The notes: generated from the sequence alone by a model not told the origin. A DNA stretch of 40,198 bases from Cytophagales bacterium (GCA_013298985.1 JAAFJS010000020.1:1-40198); one strand, 5' to 3'. Positions 1 through 8,957 are shown, counted from the first letter of the stretch. Program-made: numbers and translations.

Positions 1-1
1 T

Positions 2-190
2 TGGAAAGGATTGCCACACTATAACCTCAAAGCCTTGTCAGATAAATTTGATATTCCTTTACAACATCACAATGCGCTGAGTGATACGCTGGCTTGTGCA
101 AAGATTATGCTCGAAGCAGCTAACAGTTTACAAATCAATACGGTTACAGAGCTTTGTAAATCATTGAATATCAAGCCTAAAATGTTGTAA
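2..190 (+). CDS. DEDDh 3'-5' exonuclease, C-terminal fragment (DnaQ-like)
   Basis: The window opens inside this gene; the frame is open from base 2 to the TAA at 188-190, giving 62 residues. The sequence HNALSDTLACAKI carries the H-x-A-x-x-D signature of the third exonuclease motif of DEDDh (DnaQ/epsilon-like) nucleases, with the catalytic His and the metal-binding Asp five residues apart, and the preceding LPHYNLKALSDKFDIPL fits the helix that leads into it. Such enzymes remove nucleotides from 3' ends in proofreading or DNA/RNA turnover. The earlier motifs lie outside the window, so I cannot tell a polymerase III epsilon subunit from a stand-alone exonuclease. The short tail after the motif suggests a protein without a large C-terminal domain. 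Confidence 0.75.
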   Translation, partial: WKGLPHYNLKALSDKFDIPLQHHNALSDTLACAKIMLEAANSLQINTVTELCKSLNIKPKML

Positions 191-289
191 GGTGTTTATT
201 CCCAATTATGTATGCTAAGTTCATGGAAAAAAGTAGCAAACTTTGCTGCGTCTTCACATTTGCATAAATTTGCTACTTTCTCGTTTTTC

Positions 290-931
290 TTATCTTCCAA
301 ACCAGCCAAACTTGAAGGTGAGCATACCCATCGGGCTATTGAAGGTAGCATTATTAATCGTCTGCGTAGTATTGCCTTGAAAATCAGTAAATTGGACACT
401 GTTTGCGCCTGTAACGACGCGGTAGCCTGCCGTTGCCGCAATCTTAAAAAAGCGGGTAATATTAACCTCTACGCCCAGCTCGGGAGTGGCTACAAAGCAG
501 TTACTCACACGATTACTAAAATTGTTGTTTGCAAAACGGTTATCTCTCACGCTGATACCGCCCCAGCCGAGCCGCAAACTGCCCGTAAAGTGAACTAATC
601 TCTTGGGCGAGCTGACGTAGCCCAGCCAAAAACCACCATGCCCAAAGTCCAATCGCTGATTATTGCTCACATCACCCAAATTGACTCGGTTGGACATACT
701 TACGCCGTAGCCGCCCAAAAAGAACTTTTGGTTGAAAAGAGCCGCACCGCCGCCGCCATTGGAAACGCTGAACTGCCCATTGACGCTACTAAACTCCACC
801 AGAGGCGCGCCAAAGCCCGAAATTCGTAGATTCCCTTTGCCAAAAAGGGTTTCAGACTTTTCATCATCTTGGGCAAAAACTGCCACTGACCACAAAATAA
901 TAAATGCAAAAATCAAAGTTAAAGTTTTCAT
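290..931 (-). CDS. Secreted, probably outer-membrane beta-barrel protein
   Basis: 213 residues starting at an ATG, with a clear Sec signal peptide (MKTLTLIFAFIILWSVAVFA, then QDD). The mature part is rich in Gly, Asn and aromatic residues in alternating short stretches (for example GGAALFNQKFFLGGYG and FKIAATAGYRVV) and ends in a strand-like FKFGWFGR. This is the look of a small Bacteroidota outer-membrane barrel. No enzyme motif is visible and I do not recognise a named family. It is transcribed away from the metallophosphatase region and is followed by the exonuclease gene in convergent orientation, with a gap of about 100 bases. Function unknown. Confidence 0.7.
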   Translation of the reverse strand: MKTLTLIFAFIILWSVAVFAQDDEKSETLFGKGNLRISGFGAPLVEFSSVNGQFSVSNGGGGAALFNQKFFLGGYGVSMSNRVNLGDVSNNQRLDFGHGGFWLGYVSSPKRLVHFTGSLRLGWGGISVRDNRFANNNFSNRVSNCFVATPELGVEVNITRFFKIAATAGYRVVTGANSVQFTDFQGNTTQTINNATFNSPMGMLTFKFGWFGR

Positions 932-1339
932 TTTTATATAGTTATGTTTAATAATGATAAAAATAATAGGTTCATTTTTTACTTTTTGTATTTCTTTTCA
1001 AAACAACTCAAAGACAGCATTGTTTGAGAAAAATTGCCAAAAAACTGTGCTTCCCCCTATTTTTTTATTAAGACAACTTTGCACGCGCTTACCCCTACGC
1101 GCAAGCATTTTTTTTTCCACACAAAAATAAATAAACGTTTCCAAACTGTAAAAATGATGTGGCGAATGGAACATTTTTGGGACAAATGGCAAGCAAATAA
1201 GAGAGGACGGAGGAGGCAAATACACTGTCCATGCACAGGTCTTAGGCTAAATCATTGCGTTTTTTTTGATTTTTTCGCCCTTTTAGGTGTGCTTTGCTAA
1301 TACCTACAAAGAGGCAAAAAAAATTAATTACTTATTGCA
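932..1339. other. Intergenic stretch without a convincing gene
   Basis: About 400 AT-rich bases between two leftward genes. Open frames here (about 75-90 codons on either strand) have no family resemblance, no signal peptide and odd composition, so I treat them as chance. The stretch should contain the promoter of the barrel gene ending at 290, but I do not see an exact TAnnTTTG element on that strand. Confidence 0.5.
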
Positions 1340-2554
1340 TCAAAACAATCTATAGCTCAAAAGAAAGGAGATTTTACTAAAACTTGATGATGCTTTGGGG
1401 TCATAACCCAATACGCCGCGAGTGCCATAGTATCTAAATTCCCCACCAAATTTCTTGTAAAATGCACCCATACCAATGCTCAAATTTTTTAAAAAATCAG
1501 GCTCTTTTACCGAAATCTTATAGCTTACCACTGAGTTTCTTTCTACATAGGCATTAATCGGAAACTCAAAAACATACCCCAGGTTAGCAAATATTTTTAA
1601 ATTAGGAGAAATGGGCTGATAAAAGCGAAAACCCACAGGCATATTTATGGCATAGAACTGAAAGCCTACACGACGAACATTGTTAAAAAGGGTACTTCCT
1701 TCGAGTAGTTGTAGATTGGGACTGAGCAAGAAAGTAAGCCTTTTTTGGGTATAAGGAACAATAATTTCTGCCTCTGCACCAAGAGCCACACTTACTTTGC
1801 TTCCAAAATCAATAAATTCCAAATCAGTATCTGTATAGCTAAGAGAAGTATGGTTTAAGCCCAGTATCAAATTAAAATGCCAATATTCTTTGGGATTCTT
1901 GGGCGTGTAATCCACCAATGCTTCATTGATAGACTGATGATAAAGAGAAAAATAATCCATGAGGCTTCTTTCCGAATAGCTCATTTTTTGGATTTGCTCC
2001 TCTCCTACGGCTTCGCAAGGCAAGTCCAAGCGTAGCTGCTGGTGAAATTGGGCATTTACCAAGTATTTTTTCACAGACATATTTTCAGGTTGATACAGTT
2101 TGTAGATGAATTGCTTGATGGGTGCATTGCTGAGTTGGCGATAAAAAAATCTCTGCAAACTGCCCTCATAATACGCATAAAGAGATGCCTTACCCTCCAT
2201 CAAAACTGTTAGAAGCAAGGTTTCTTCAATCCAAACAGGATTACTATTTGCATCTAAATCCTTGATGTTATTGGAAGTTCTATCTATCTCGACTTTGGCT
2301 TTGATATATTTGCAATAATCATAAATTACTAATTCTGTGATATTTACGACTTGTATGGTTTGTTCTTGGTCTGTGTCTGCAAGTTTATACTCAAATTTTT
2401 TGGGCGCACTTTTCCAGTCCCTATTTTTAATCAAACATTCTATTTTTTGATTATTGTTATCAATAAAATAACCTTTTTCAAATTTAGATTGGGCAGAAAC
2501 AGTTGCGTAAATAAAAAATAAGAAGAGAGAAAGTAAACGTAATATTCTTTTCAT
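1340..2554 (-). CDS. Outer-membrane protein with N-terminal soluble domain and C-terminal barrel
   Basis: 404 residues from an ATG, with a signal peptide (residues 1 to about 21, ending VSA-QS). The first half is a soluble domain that begins KGYFIDNNNQKIECLIKN, a pattern I associate with a widespread uncharacterised Bacteroidota family. The second half (about 225-404) consists of alternating strands and ends in SFLLSYRLF, with a terminal Phe as expected for a BAM substrate. It probably sits in the outer membrane; the ligand is unknown. A perfect -7 element (TATATTTG on this strand) lies 32 bases before the start, back to back with the -7 element of the divergent metallophosphatase gene. Confidence 0.7.
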   Translation of the reverse strand: MKRILRLLSLFLFFIYATVSAQSKFEKGYFIDNNNQKIECLIKNRDWKSAPKKFEYKLADTDQEQTIQVVNITELVIYDYCKYIKAKVEIDRTSNNIKDLDANSNPVWIEETLLLTVLMEGKASLYAYYEGSLQRFFYRQLSNAPIKQFIYKLYQPENMSVKKYLVNAQFHQQLRLDLPCEAVGEEQIQKMSYSERSLMDYFSLYHQSINEALVDYTPKNPKEYWHFNLILGLNHTSLSYTDTDLEFIDFGSKVSVALGAEAEIIVPYTQKRLTFLLSPNLQLLEGSTLFNNVRRVGFQFYAINMPVGFRFYQPISPNLKIFANLGYVFEFPINAYVERNSVVSYKISVKEPDFLKNLSIGMGAFYKKFGGEFRYYGTRGVLGYDPKASSSFSKISFLLSYRLF

Positions 2555-2585
2555 ATTGTTTTTTGAAATTTAAAGTGAAATCCTA

Positions 2586-2603
2586 CAAATATATTTATTT
2601 TTG
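2586..2603. promoter_or_regulatory. Back-to-back divergent -7 promoter elements
   Basis: On the minus strand 2586-2593 reads TATATTTG, and on the plus strand 2596-2603 reads TATTTTTG. Both match the Bacteroidota -7 consensus TAnnTTTG and are two bases apart, placed 17-32 bases before the two divergent start codons. Neither has a TTG at the ideal 19-21 base distance, so the assignment rests on the -7 boxes alone. Confidence 0.5.
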
Positions 2604-2619
2604 TATAAATCATACATTT

Positions 2620-3456
2620 ATGGAAAGGCGTTTATTTTTCAAACAAAGTTTTTCGCTGGTTTCTGCGGCATATTTTGCGCCCCAAGTGGTGCTTGGCGCA
2701 GGGGCGAGCATTGGCAAAAAGGAGGAAATCAAGTTGCGCTTTGCAGTTGCCTCTGATGGGCATTACGGTCAGCAAAATACTGATTTTGAGGTGTTTTTCA
2801 AGAATATCGTGCAGTGGCTCAATCAGGAGAAAAAGAAGAATAGCCTTGATTTTGTAGTTTTTAATGGGGATTTGATACATGACAAGCCCGATTTTCTACC
2901 TTTGGCAAAGGGAGCTTTTGACAAACTAAAACTGCCTTATTACACCACGCAGGGCAATCACGACATGGTGAGCAGGGAAATTTGGCAAAAAACGTGGGGC
3001 TATCCTGTCAATCACGATTTTGTGGTGGGTGATTACGCCTTCCTGCTGGCGACGACCTCCAACGAAAAAGGGGAATACCTGTGCGCTGACGTAAGCTGGC
3101 TCAACGAACGCCTTGATTTTTATGCCAGTAAAAAGTATGTGTTTGTTTTTCTGCATATTACACAAAAAAAATGGACAACTAACGGCATAGATTGCCCTGA
3201 TGTAATCAATGCGCTGGAAAGCCACCCCAACGTGGCGGCGGTTTTTCATGGACACGACCACGACGAGGACGACCTCAAAAAAATAAGCAAAGAAAGCCCA
3301 CGCAATTATTTCTTTGATGGACACTTTGGCGGCAACTGGGGAACGCCGTACAAGGGCTACAGGATAGTAGAAATTTATACAGATGGCACCGTTTATACTT
3401 ACCAGCACAATCCTCAGCCCATTCCTCTGATAAATTCGTATAAGTGGAAAGGGTAA
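2620..3456 (+). CDS. Calcineurin-like metallophosphatase, probably Tat-exported
   Basis: 278 residues from the ATG at 2620. An in-frame TTG 57 bases upstream would spoil the export signal and overlap the promoter. The N-terminus ERRLFFKQSFSLVSAAYFAPQVVLGAGA has the twin arginine, a hydrophobic run and a cleavage region, suggesting Tat export of a folded metalloenzyme. The metallophosphatase motifs follow in order: D46-G-H48 (DxH), G83-D84 (GDxxxD), G112-NHD (GNHD), H179 and G211-HDH (GHxH). These bind a two-metal centre that hydrolyses phosphomono- or diesters. The substrate is unknown. It stands alone, divergent from the barrel gene on the left. Confidence 0.85.
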   Translation: MERRLFFKQSFSLVSAAYFAPQVVLGAGASIGKKEEIKLRFAVASDGHYGQQNTDFEVFFKNIVQWLNQEKKKNSLDFVVFNGDLIHDKPDFLPLAKGAFDKLKLPYYTTQGNHDMVSREIWQKTWGYPVNHDFVVGDYAFLLATTSNEKGEYLCADVSWLNERLDFYASKKYVFVFLHITQKKWTTNGIDCPDVINALESHPNVAAVFHGHDHDEDDLKKISKESPRNYFFDGHFGGNWGTPYKGYRIVEIYTDGTVYTYQHNPQPIPLINSYKWKG

Positions 3457-3549
3457 GTATTTGAATAAGTGAAGATTATAAAAATATTAAAACAAGGGGG
3501 AGTTTTTTTGTAATCCTAAGAAGAAAGAACCATAAAAAAGATAAATTTA

Positions 3550-3975
3550 ATGGAAGATGATGATGAAAATTTATCAGAAGCCAAAAGCCCTTTGATGATT
3601 GTAATATGGGTCATTACTGTTGTTGGGCTTATTGCCTTTGCTATATATGAAAATTCAAAGTATCAAGTCGCAAGAAAATCAAAACATTATACCATAGGAA
3701 AAATATACAATATTGCAACAAGTAGTGATGCAGGTTGGTTTGTGAGTTATAAATACACAGTAAAAAATATAAATTATCAAAGTCCAGACCCTATGCCTGT
3801 AAAAACAGGAGGCGAATGGATTTACAACCCCAAAGTTGGGGAAAGATATTACGTGAAGTTTTTGGAAGATGACCCATATTATGCTGTGATTTGCTTGGAT
3901 AGACAAGTGCCTGATTCTATCAAAGAAGCACCCAGAGAGGGTTGGGTTGGGGATTTGCCTTGTAGTGATAACTGA
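3550..3975 (+). CDS. Small single-pass membrane protein, DUF3592-like
   Basis: 141 residues from an ATG. An acidic N-terminus is followed by one membrane helix (about residues 14-33) and a soluble domain of alternating strands (SYKYTVKNINYQSPDP, GERYYVKFLEDDP). The layout, one helix then a small beta domain with a 'G..Y.V.F....P' pattern, resembles DUF3592-type proteins; the match is by eye. The gene at 6029-6487 has a similar build. It follows the metallophosphatase at 93 bases and ends at a 10-bp stem hairpin. No function can be assigned. Confidence 0.6.
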   Translation: MEDDDENLSEAKSPLMIVIWVITVVGLIAFAIYENSKYQVARKSKHYTIGKIYNIATSSDAGWFVSYKYTVKNINYQSPDPMPVKTGGEWIYNPKVGERYYVKFLEDDPYYAVICLDRQVPDSIKEAPREGWVGDLPCSDN

Positions 3976-3987
3976 AAAAACTACACT

Positions 3988-4011
3988 GTTGTTTGTGTAC
4001 TCACAAACAAC
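3988..4011 (+). terminator. Hairpin after the small membrane protein gene
   Basis: Perfect 10-bp stem GTTGTTTGTG / CACAAACAAC with a TACT loop, starting 13 bases after the stop codon. There is no clear T run behind it, so termination is likely but not certain. Confidence 0.5.
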
Positions 4012-4105
4012 TATTTACTATGAAAATTCTCTCTGCAAATTAGTAAATATTCTTGCATCTTGCTCAAAACAAAGTAAATAAGAACAAAGAAAGTTTTTTG
4101 TTTTT

Positions 4106-4465
4106 TCAAAGCGCGTCCATTTTTACCAAAAGCAAGAAGCCAAGCACTACCAAAATACCTCCCGCCAGTACCCACCAACCCCACGCACCCAAAGCACTAA
4201 AAAATAGCCTGAGAAAAAGCCAAATCAGCCCTCCACCTAACATTCCCAGTACAAACAAATACGCTATCACTACTGAAATAAAATCACCTTTCTGAGGTTG
4301 TAACTTGATGTGTTGTCTAAGCATTTTTTTATATTTTTTTGCTTTTTGCGGTTTGGAGTAGGAATAAGCAAGGGAAGGTGAGGCATAATAAACACATAAA
4401 GAAGCACTTACTTCTGAAAAAGCACCTATAAAATAAATGCAAAGTATTAGAATAAGTTTTTTCAT
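4106..4465 (-). CDS. Small membrane protein with signal sequence and two-helix C-terminus
   Basis: 119 residues. It has an N-terminal signal-like segment (MKKLILILCIYFIGAFSEVSA), a short basic region (KPQKAKKYKKMLRQHIK), and two hydrophobic helices at about residues 63-85 and 90-114. The start lies 21 bases after the sulfatase stop, so the two genes almost certainly share a transcript. I do not recognise the family and no catalytic residues are evident. Confidence 0.6.
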   Translation of the reverse strand: MKKLILILCIYFIGAFSEVSASLCVYYASPSLAYSYSKPQKAKKYKKMLRQHIKLQPQKGDFISVVIAYLFVLGMLGGGLIWLFLRLFFSALGAWGWWVLAGGILVVLGFLLLVKMDAL

Positions 4466-4486
4466 GTTTTTAGAAAATAAGGTTTA

Positions 4487-5881
4487 TTAAAAATTAAAAA
4501 ATTCAGAAGAAGTGCGGGCTTTCACTAAGCGTTTTTTCATTTTTTCTGCTATTTTTGGTTCTTTTTCTATTAGATTCACTTTTTCGCCTTCGTCTTTGCT
4601 CAAATCGTATAATTCATATATCTGTTTTTTTACAAAATAGAGGAGCTTGAAGTTTCCTTCTTGCAGAGCTTGCCAGCCGCCTTGTTCATGAAACTCCCAA
4701 TAAAGGTCTGATTTGCGTTTGCCTTGTTTTTCCCCAAGCAAGGTAGGAACTATAGAAATGCCATCTATGTCTTTGGGCGGCGCAATACCCGCTAATTCAC
4801 AGGCAGTTGCCAAGAAATCCCACTGCGCTGTGGGCAAGTCAGCGGTACTTCCGCCTTTGATTTTCCCTTGCCACCATACTAACAAAGGCGCACGTATCCC
4901 ACCCTCGTAAGGGCTTCGTTTAAAGCCTCTTAGCTTATTTTTTTCAGCGAACCTCGTGGGAATGTCCTCCGTAGAGCCGTTATCGCTACTAAAAAATATA
5001 ATGGTATTTTCTGCAATGCCTTTTTCTTTCAGTTTTTGCATGATTTGCCCAATATAATCGTCCATACGACTGACAGTAGCGGCATAGTTTTTCTCTAATT
5101 CCGTCCAATTTTCATTCTGATACGGACTCAAAGTGGGCGATTGGAAACGAATGTCTTTGGGGGCTTCTCCGTTGTTGTGTGGCAAAGTGTACGCAATATA
5201 AAGGAAGAAAGGTTTTTTATTTGCCTGTCTATCAATAAATTGCAAGCCTTCTTGGGTAAATAAGTCATTGGAATATTCCGCTTTATTTTCTTCGGGTGTA
5301 TAGCTCCCCAGCCCTTTGCTATACGAGCTTTTATTCTCTTCCCAGAGGACTTTATTTTTGAGTAATTCTTTCTTTCCATTCCTCAACAGATATTCGGGAT
5401 AATTGTTATGGGCAAGCACTTGGTCTAAGTAACCGTAGTAATCCTGAAATCCTTGCTTGGTAGGTTCGCCTGATGTGCCTTCACTACCAAGCCCCCATTT
5501 TCCAGATAAAAAGGTTTGATAACCAGCTTGTTGCAACAGTTTTGCTACTGTGGTAGCTTGCGGAGATAGCGGCATTTGCCCATGCGGATTCATCTGTTTA
5601 TTGCCTCTGATTTCCCCATGTCCTGTGTGCTTGCCTGTCATCAGGGCGCAGCGTGAGGGCGCACAGACAGAAGTGCCTGCATAGTGCCGAGTAAATTTGA
5701 TTCCCTCTTGCGCCATTTTTGTCAGATTGGGCGTTTTGAAAATGGTATTGCCATAAGGCTCGATTTCCTCCACTCCTAAGTCGTCCATGAGAATATAAAT
5801 GATGTTAGGAGTTTGTTTTTCTTGCTTTTGGGCAAAAACTATTTGAGGGAAAATAAGGAATAAAAAAATTAGTTTTTTCAT
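4487..5881 (-). CDS. Secreted type I sulfatase (arylsulfatase A-like)
   Basis: 464 residues with a signal peptide (cleavage near VFA-Q) and no lipobox, so periplasmic or secreted. It shows the alkaline-phosphatase-fold sulfatase motifs: metal ligands D33-D34 in ILMDDLG, and the active-site signature C73-A-P-S-R followed by TGKHTGHG. Cys73 must be converted to formylglycine by a maturase encoded elsewhere. A second metal site shows as FFSSDNGS. Length and order fit family S1 sulfatases such as arylsulfatases and N-acetylgalactosamine-6-sulfatases. These hydrolyse sulfate esters, often from algal or host glycans. No maturase or glycan-uptake genes are adjacent, so the substrate is open. It is the first gene of an operon with the membrane protein at 4106-4465. 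Confidence 0.9.
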   Translation of the reverse strand: MKKLIFLFLIFPQIVFAQKQEKQTPNIIYILMDDLGVEEIEPYGNTIFKTPNLTKMAQEGIKFTRHYAGTSVCAPSRCALMTGKHTGHGEIRGNKQMNPHGQMPLSPQATTVAKLLQQAGYQTFLSGKWGLGSEGTSGEPTKQGFQDYYGYLDQVLAHNNYPEYLLRNGKKELLKNKVLWEENKSSYSKGLGSYTPEENKAEYSNDLFTQEGLQFIDRQANKKPFFLYIAYTLPHNNGEAPKDIRFQSPTLSPYQNENWTELEKNYAATVSRMDDYIGQIMQKLKEKGIAENTIIFFSSDNGSTEDIPTRFAEKNKLRGFKRSPYEGGIRAPLLVWWQGKIKGGSTADLPTAQWDFLATACELAGIAPPKDIDGISIVPTLLGEKQGKRKSDLYWEFHEQGGWQALQEGNFKLLYFVKKQIYELYDLSKDEGEKVNLIEKEPKIAEKMKKRLVKARTSSEFFNF

Positions 5882-6028
5882 GTTAGTTTTTTCATTTTCA
5901 TTGTTTTACAAACTTGGTTTTATCTTTGTTGGTATTAGAAAATTGCAGCAACGAAGGTATTAAAGATTTTCAGAAAGAACACTGATAATGGCGTAGGAAA
6001 CTACACAAAACAGGAAAAAAAGTGCAGA

Positions 6029-6487
6029 TTAATCATTTTTTTCCTTAATCGATAATGCAAGAAAATATAAAAAACCAATACAAGATGCCACAAAAAGAAT
6101 CCATGTCATTGGGTTATCTATTGATTCCTCTAATTCTTCTGGGAAGTTTAACCTTGCTAACTCTGGCTGTTTAGTATTATAAACGACCTCTACTCTTTGA
6201 TTTAGAGCAAACTTTCTTTTAGTTGGACGTTTTTGATTATAAATTTTCAGAGTATCATTCAAATGCAAGAAAGATATTTCATACATATCATCTTTTTTCG
6301 AATTCTTGAATACTTTGGTAACAATGCCAAAAACTTTGGTGTTTCTTGGCATTGTCTCCTCATAACTAATTTTATCTCTAATAATATATACTCCTAATAG
6401 TACAAGAGCAAGTGATAAAACTAATAAAGGGATTTTATTATTTGATTCAGGTTTTGAATCATCAGAATTAAAAGATTTCATACTCAT
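6029..6487 (-). CDS. Two-helix membrane protein, DUF3592-like
   Basis: 152 residues. It starts MSMKSF, and the second Met is an equally good start. One helix lies at about residues 19-37 and a second near the C-terminus at about 127-147. Between them is a beta-rich domain (FGIVTKVFKN, YEISFLHLNDTLKIYN, QRVEVVYNTKQPELARL) whose 'v.V.Y....P..arl' ending is typical of DUF3592-like proteins. The charged tail SIKEKND is cytoplasmic. It lies 60 bases behind the membrane-anchored protein at 6548-7537 in the same orientation and is probably co-transcribed. Function unknown. Confidence 0.6.
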   Translation of the reverse strand: MSMKSFNSDDSKPESNNKIPLLVLSLALVLLGVYIIRDKISYEETMPRNTKVFGIVTKVFKNSKKDDMYEISFLHLNDTLKIYNQKRPTKRKFALNQRVEVVYNTKQPELARLNFPEELEESIDNPMTWILFVASCIGFLYFLALSIKEKND

Positions 6488-6547
6488 ATTTATTGATTTT
6501 TACTATTTTTGCCTCTGTTGGTATTAGCCCCCCTGACAACTCAAACC

Positions 6548-7537
6548 CTACAAACTACTTTTCTTAATCAAATAACCCGTTACGGCGTTAAAAACCACAA
6601 ATTCTTCGCCAAATGACACATAGATTTTATCACTATCCATCACAAAAGAAGTGAATTTCGCATTTTCAGCAGCAATATCTAAATCTGACGAACTTTTCTG
6701 CCATAGCTGCTTCAAATCCGTATCGAGGCAGTGAATCGTAAACTTTGTGTGTTCGGTATCCTCAAAACTCAACACCAATAATTTCGTATGCTTCAAAGAA
6801 AATCCCAAAAATTTCCCATCTAAAAAGTCCATAGAAGAGGCATAGTCAGCAGATTTATTTATTTTCCTTCGGCGTTGTGAGTTGTCCATGCGAAATAACA
6901 CCTCACCATTATACATCACACTATTTTCATTCGCTATTTCCTCTAATTGCTCATTTTTATCCCGAAAATCTTTCTCATCTGCGATTTTTCCGTAGTTTTT
7001 GAAGGTATAAAAATCTATCAATGAAACAAAGCCTTTTATATCCGTAATTTTTAACAACTGACTCATTTCGCTATATTCAACAGTTCCGATGCCTTGGGGA
7101 AAGTGATTTTGGGTCAGAAAATCTTGGTCTATGATTTCAGATTGGAATGTGGTAGTGTTTACTTTGGTGATTTTTTCAAATGTTTTCCTGTCATCAAGGC
7201 TCAAAAAAGCAAATCCATTGTCCAAAGCGAACACTTTTTTGACATTTTTGTCCAAATCTATGCTTTGAGATTCTTCATAATCTTTGTCCAAAAAAAGTAG
7301 TTTATCGCTGGTATAATAAAAATTCTTATTTCTATAAAGGCTGGTGCGAATGATAAAAGCCTGATTATCTTTGAGTAAAATCTTTGAAATGTAATGGTCT
7401 GCAAAAAATTCATGCGCCATGAGGTGAAGCAATATAATAAAAATACCGACAATAAGGAGCAGGCACAAGGCGAATAGCAAACCTTTCTTTTTTGAGTTTT
7501 CCTTTTTATAAGAGTCTATTTTCGGTAGTTTTTTCAT
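6548..7537 (-). CDS. Membrane-anchored protein with beta-propeller-like C-terminus
   Basis: 329 residues. A basic N-terminus (MKKLPKIDSYKKENSKKKG) is followed by one hydrophobic helix (about 20-42), so the bulk probably faces the periplasm. The rest is made of short strand repeats that read like PQQ/WD-type blades (KLLVLSFEDTEH, FTIHCLDTDLKQLWQKS, EFVVFNAVTGYLIKK). There is no lipobox and no catalytic signature. It forms a likely two-gene operon with the DUF3592-like gene. I cannot assign a function. Confidence 0.6.
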   Translation of the reverse strand: MKKLPKIDSYKKENSKKKGLLFALCLLLIVGIFIILLHLMAHEFFADHYISKILLKDNQAFIIRTSLYRNKNFYYTSDKLLFLDKDYEESQSIDLDKNVKKVFALDNGFAFLSLDDRKTFEKITKVNTTTFQSEIIDQDFLTQNHFPQGIGTVEYSEMSQLLKITDIKGFVSLIDFYTFKNYGKIADEKDFRDKNEQLEEIANENSVMYNGEVLFRMDNSQRRRKINKSADYASSMDFLDGKFLGFSLKHTKLLVLSFEDTEHTKFTIHCLDTDLKQLWQKSSSDLDIAAENAKFTSFVMDSDKIYVSFGEEFVVFNAVTGYLIKKSSL

Positions 7538-7680
7538 CTGAAAATGTATTTATGCTCTAAACAGATAACCACAAATTTTGAATGTACTAATTCACAGTAA
7601 AGTAACGAAATTTTACCTGTCATGTTTCAAACAAAGAAACAAACTTTCTCCCAAAATCACTTTTTTTGCCTTATTTTTTG

Positions 7681-7688
7681 TAGCTTTG
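7681..7688 (+). promoter_or_regulatory. -7 promoter element before the Rpn-type nuclease gene
   Basis: TAGCTTTG matches TAnnTTTG exactly and lies 22 bases before the ATG at 7711, giving a very short leader. No TTG is found at the ideal distance upstream. Confidence 0.5.
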
Positions 7689-7710
7689 TATTAAATAAAA
7701 TAGAAAAATT

Positions 7711-8520
7711 ATGCTTGGCAATTTGGACAATGAGGTGATTTTTAAGAAAGCATTTACAAATAAAATTGTATTTAAGGCTTTTGTGCGTGATATTTTAGGC
7801 ATTGAAATAGAGGTAGATAAGATAGAAACAGAGAAAAAATTTGAACCTAAGATTGGTTATATAGATTTTGAACTTGACATTTTCGCTGAAAGCATAGATA
7901 GAAGAATTGTAATTGAGATTCAACGAGTAGAATATGATAGCCACTTTGACCGTTTTTTGCATTATTTTCTGATGTTGATTGCGGAGCAACAAAAAAACGC
8001 AAAAGAATACAATATAGACCAGACCGTTTATGTAATTGTGGTTTTGACTGCGCCTTATACTATCAGCGAAAAAAATGGAAAACCTATCCTTGATGAAGTG
8101 CTTTTGATACAGTTGAATCCTCAAACTCTCAAAGGCGAAATCAGGGATTTGTATGGTCATCAGTTCGTCTGCCTCAACCCAAATCACCCTGACAAAGATA
8201 CACCCAAGCAGATAAGAGATTGGTTAGACCTCATCTATCAATCTATCTACAATCCAGCAAGACCCTCGCTAAATACTGAAAATGAGGGTATTAGAAAGGC
8301 AATAGAGCTGATTAGTTTTGAAAACCTCTCACCAGAAGAACGTGCAGAAGCAAAAAAGAAAGAATCAGCAAGGATTGTAATTGCAAAAATTGAAAATGCT
8401 AATACTATTGGAATTGCTAAGAATCTCATAGACTTGGGTTCTGATAATGGTTTTATTAGCAAAGCAACAGGCTTGACCACTGAGCAGGTAGAGGCATTGA
8501 GAAAAACAAACTTGGATTAA
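7711..8520 (+). CDS. Rpn-family PD-(D/E)XK nuclease (PDDEXK_2 type)
   Basis: 269 residues from an ATG. The N-terminus (NLDNEVIFKKAFTNKIVFKAFVRDILG) and the core strand pair IDFELDIFAE ... RRIVIEIQ match the Rpn/'PD-(D/E)XK nuclease family transposase' proteins. Putative catalytic residues are D56, E69 and Q71 (the E-x-Q variant of E-x-K). The C-terminus (IAKNLIDLGSDNGFISKATGLTTEQVEALR) is the typical helical tail. Members act as DNA endonucleases linked to recombination and sometimes to phage defence. The gene stands alone between its own -7 element and a strong hairpin terminator. A second member of the superfamily lies at 35789-36658. Confidence 0.85.
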   Translation: MLGNLDNEVIFKKAFTNKIVFKAFVRDILGIEIEVDKIETEKKFEPKIGYIDFELDIFAESIDRRIVIEIQRVEYDSHFDRFLHYFLMLIAEQQKNAKEYNIDQTVYVIVVLTAPYTISEKNGKPILDEVLLIQLNPQTLKGEIRDLYGHQFVCLNPNHPDKDTPKQIRDWLDLIYQSIYNPARPSLNTENEGIRKAIELISFENLSPEERAEAKKKESARIVIAKIENANTIGIAKNLIDLGSDNGFISKATGLTTEQVEALRKTNLD

Positions 8521-8560
8521 AAATCATAATGGAACTGTACCCTACAAATAAAATACATTT

Positions 8561-8599
8561 TTTAAAGAAGCAAACTTTCTAAAAGTTTGCTTCTTTAAA
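8561..8599. terminator. Strong bidirectional hairpin terminator
   Basis: A perfect 18-bp stem (arms 8561-8578 and 8582-8599, core GAAGCAAACTTT / AAAGTTTGCTTC) with a 3-base loop lies between the convergent Rpn-type gene and the bestrophin remnant. Its A/T-rich outer ends give a T run in both directions. Confidence 0.8.
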
Positions 8600-8622
8600 A
8601 AGAAAAATTTGCTTCTTTTTCC

Positions 8623-8919
8623 TTAAAACAATGCCCCGTTCTCTGCTTTGGTATTTTCGGGCAAATTCGTTTCGCCCAAAGTTTCCCTCAAATCACGCTC
8701 TATTCCGATACAAATACTCGTCATCGCCACGTCAGTACGCTGATTTTCAAAAGGGTCTTCGTTTATTTCGCCCACCTTCGAGATAGAAGCAAACACAAAA
8801 CTAATCAAAATAGAAACAGGAATCATCATGTAAGAAATTCCATATTTATGACAATCTCCAATCAGGCAAAACGGCAACAAGAGCATAAAAGCATACAAAA
8901 ACAAAGACGTAAAATTCAT
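8623..8919 (-). pseudogene. C-terminal remnant of a bestrophin-family (UPF0187) channel
   Basis: Only 98 codons from an ATG. The sequence matches the end of bacterial bestrophins: a helix with LLPFCLIGD, a second helix MMIPVSILISFVFASI, then ISKVGEINEDPFENQRTD and ICIGIERDLRETLGE, which is the conserved cytoplasmic tail. Full-length members are about 290-300 residues, so the N-terminal two thirds, with the pore helices, is missing. The frame upstream meets a stop within ten codons, so the missing part is not simply frameshifted. A consensus promoter sits about 40 bases upstream, so the fragment may still be expressed. It is most likely an internal-deletion relic; a functional small protein is less likely. 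Confidence 0.65.
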
Positions 8920-8957
8920 ACATTTGATTTTTAGAATTGTTTTTTAAATTACTCGTA

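Noticed and set aside
212-598. Plus-strand open frame of 128 codons
   Set aside because: It is antisense to the signal-peptide-bearing barrel gene at 290-931 and has no coherent domain.
998-1300. Open frames on both strands in the gap before the 404-residue barrel gene
   Set aside because: They overlap each other, lack a signal or motif, and have chance-like composition.
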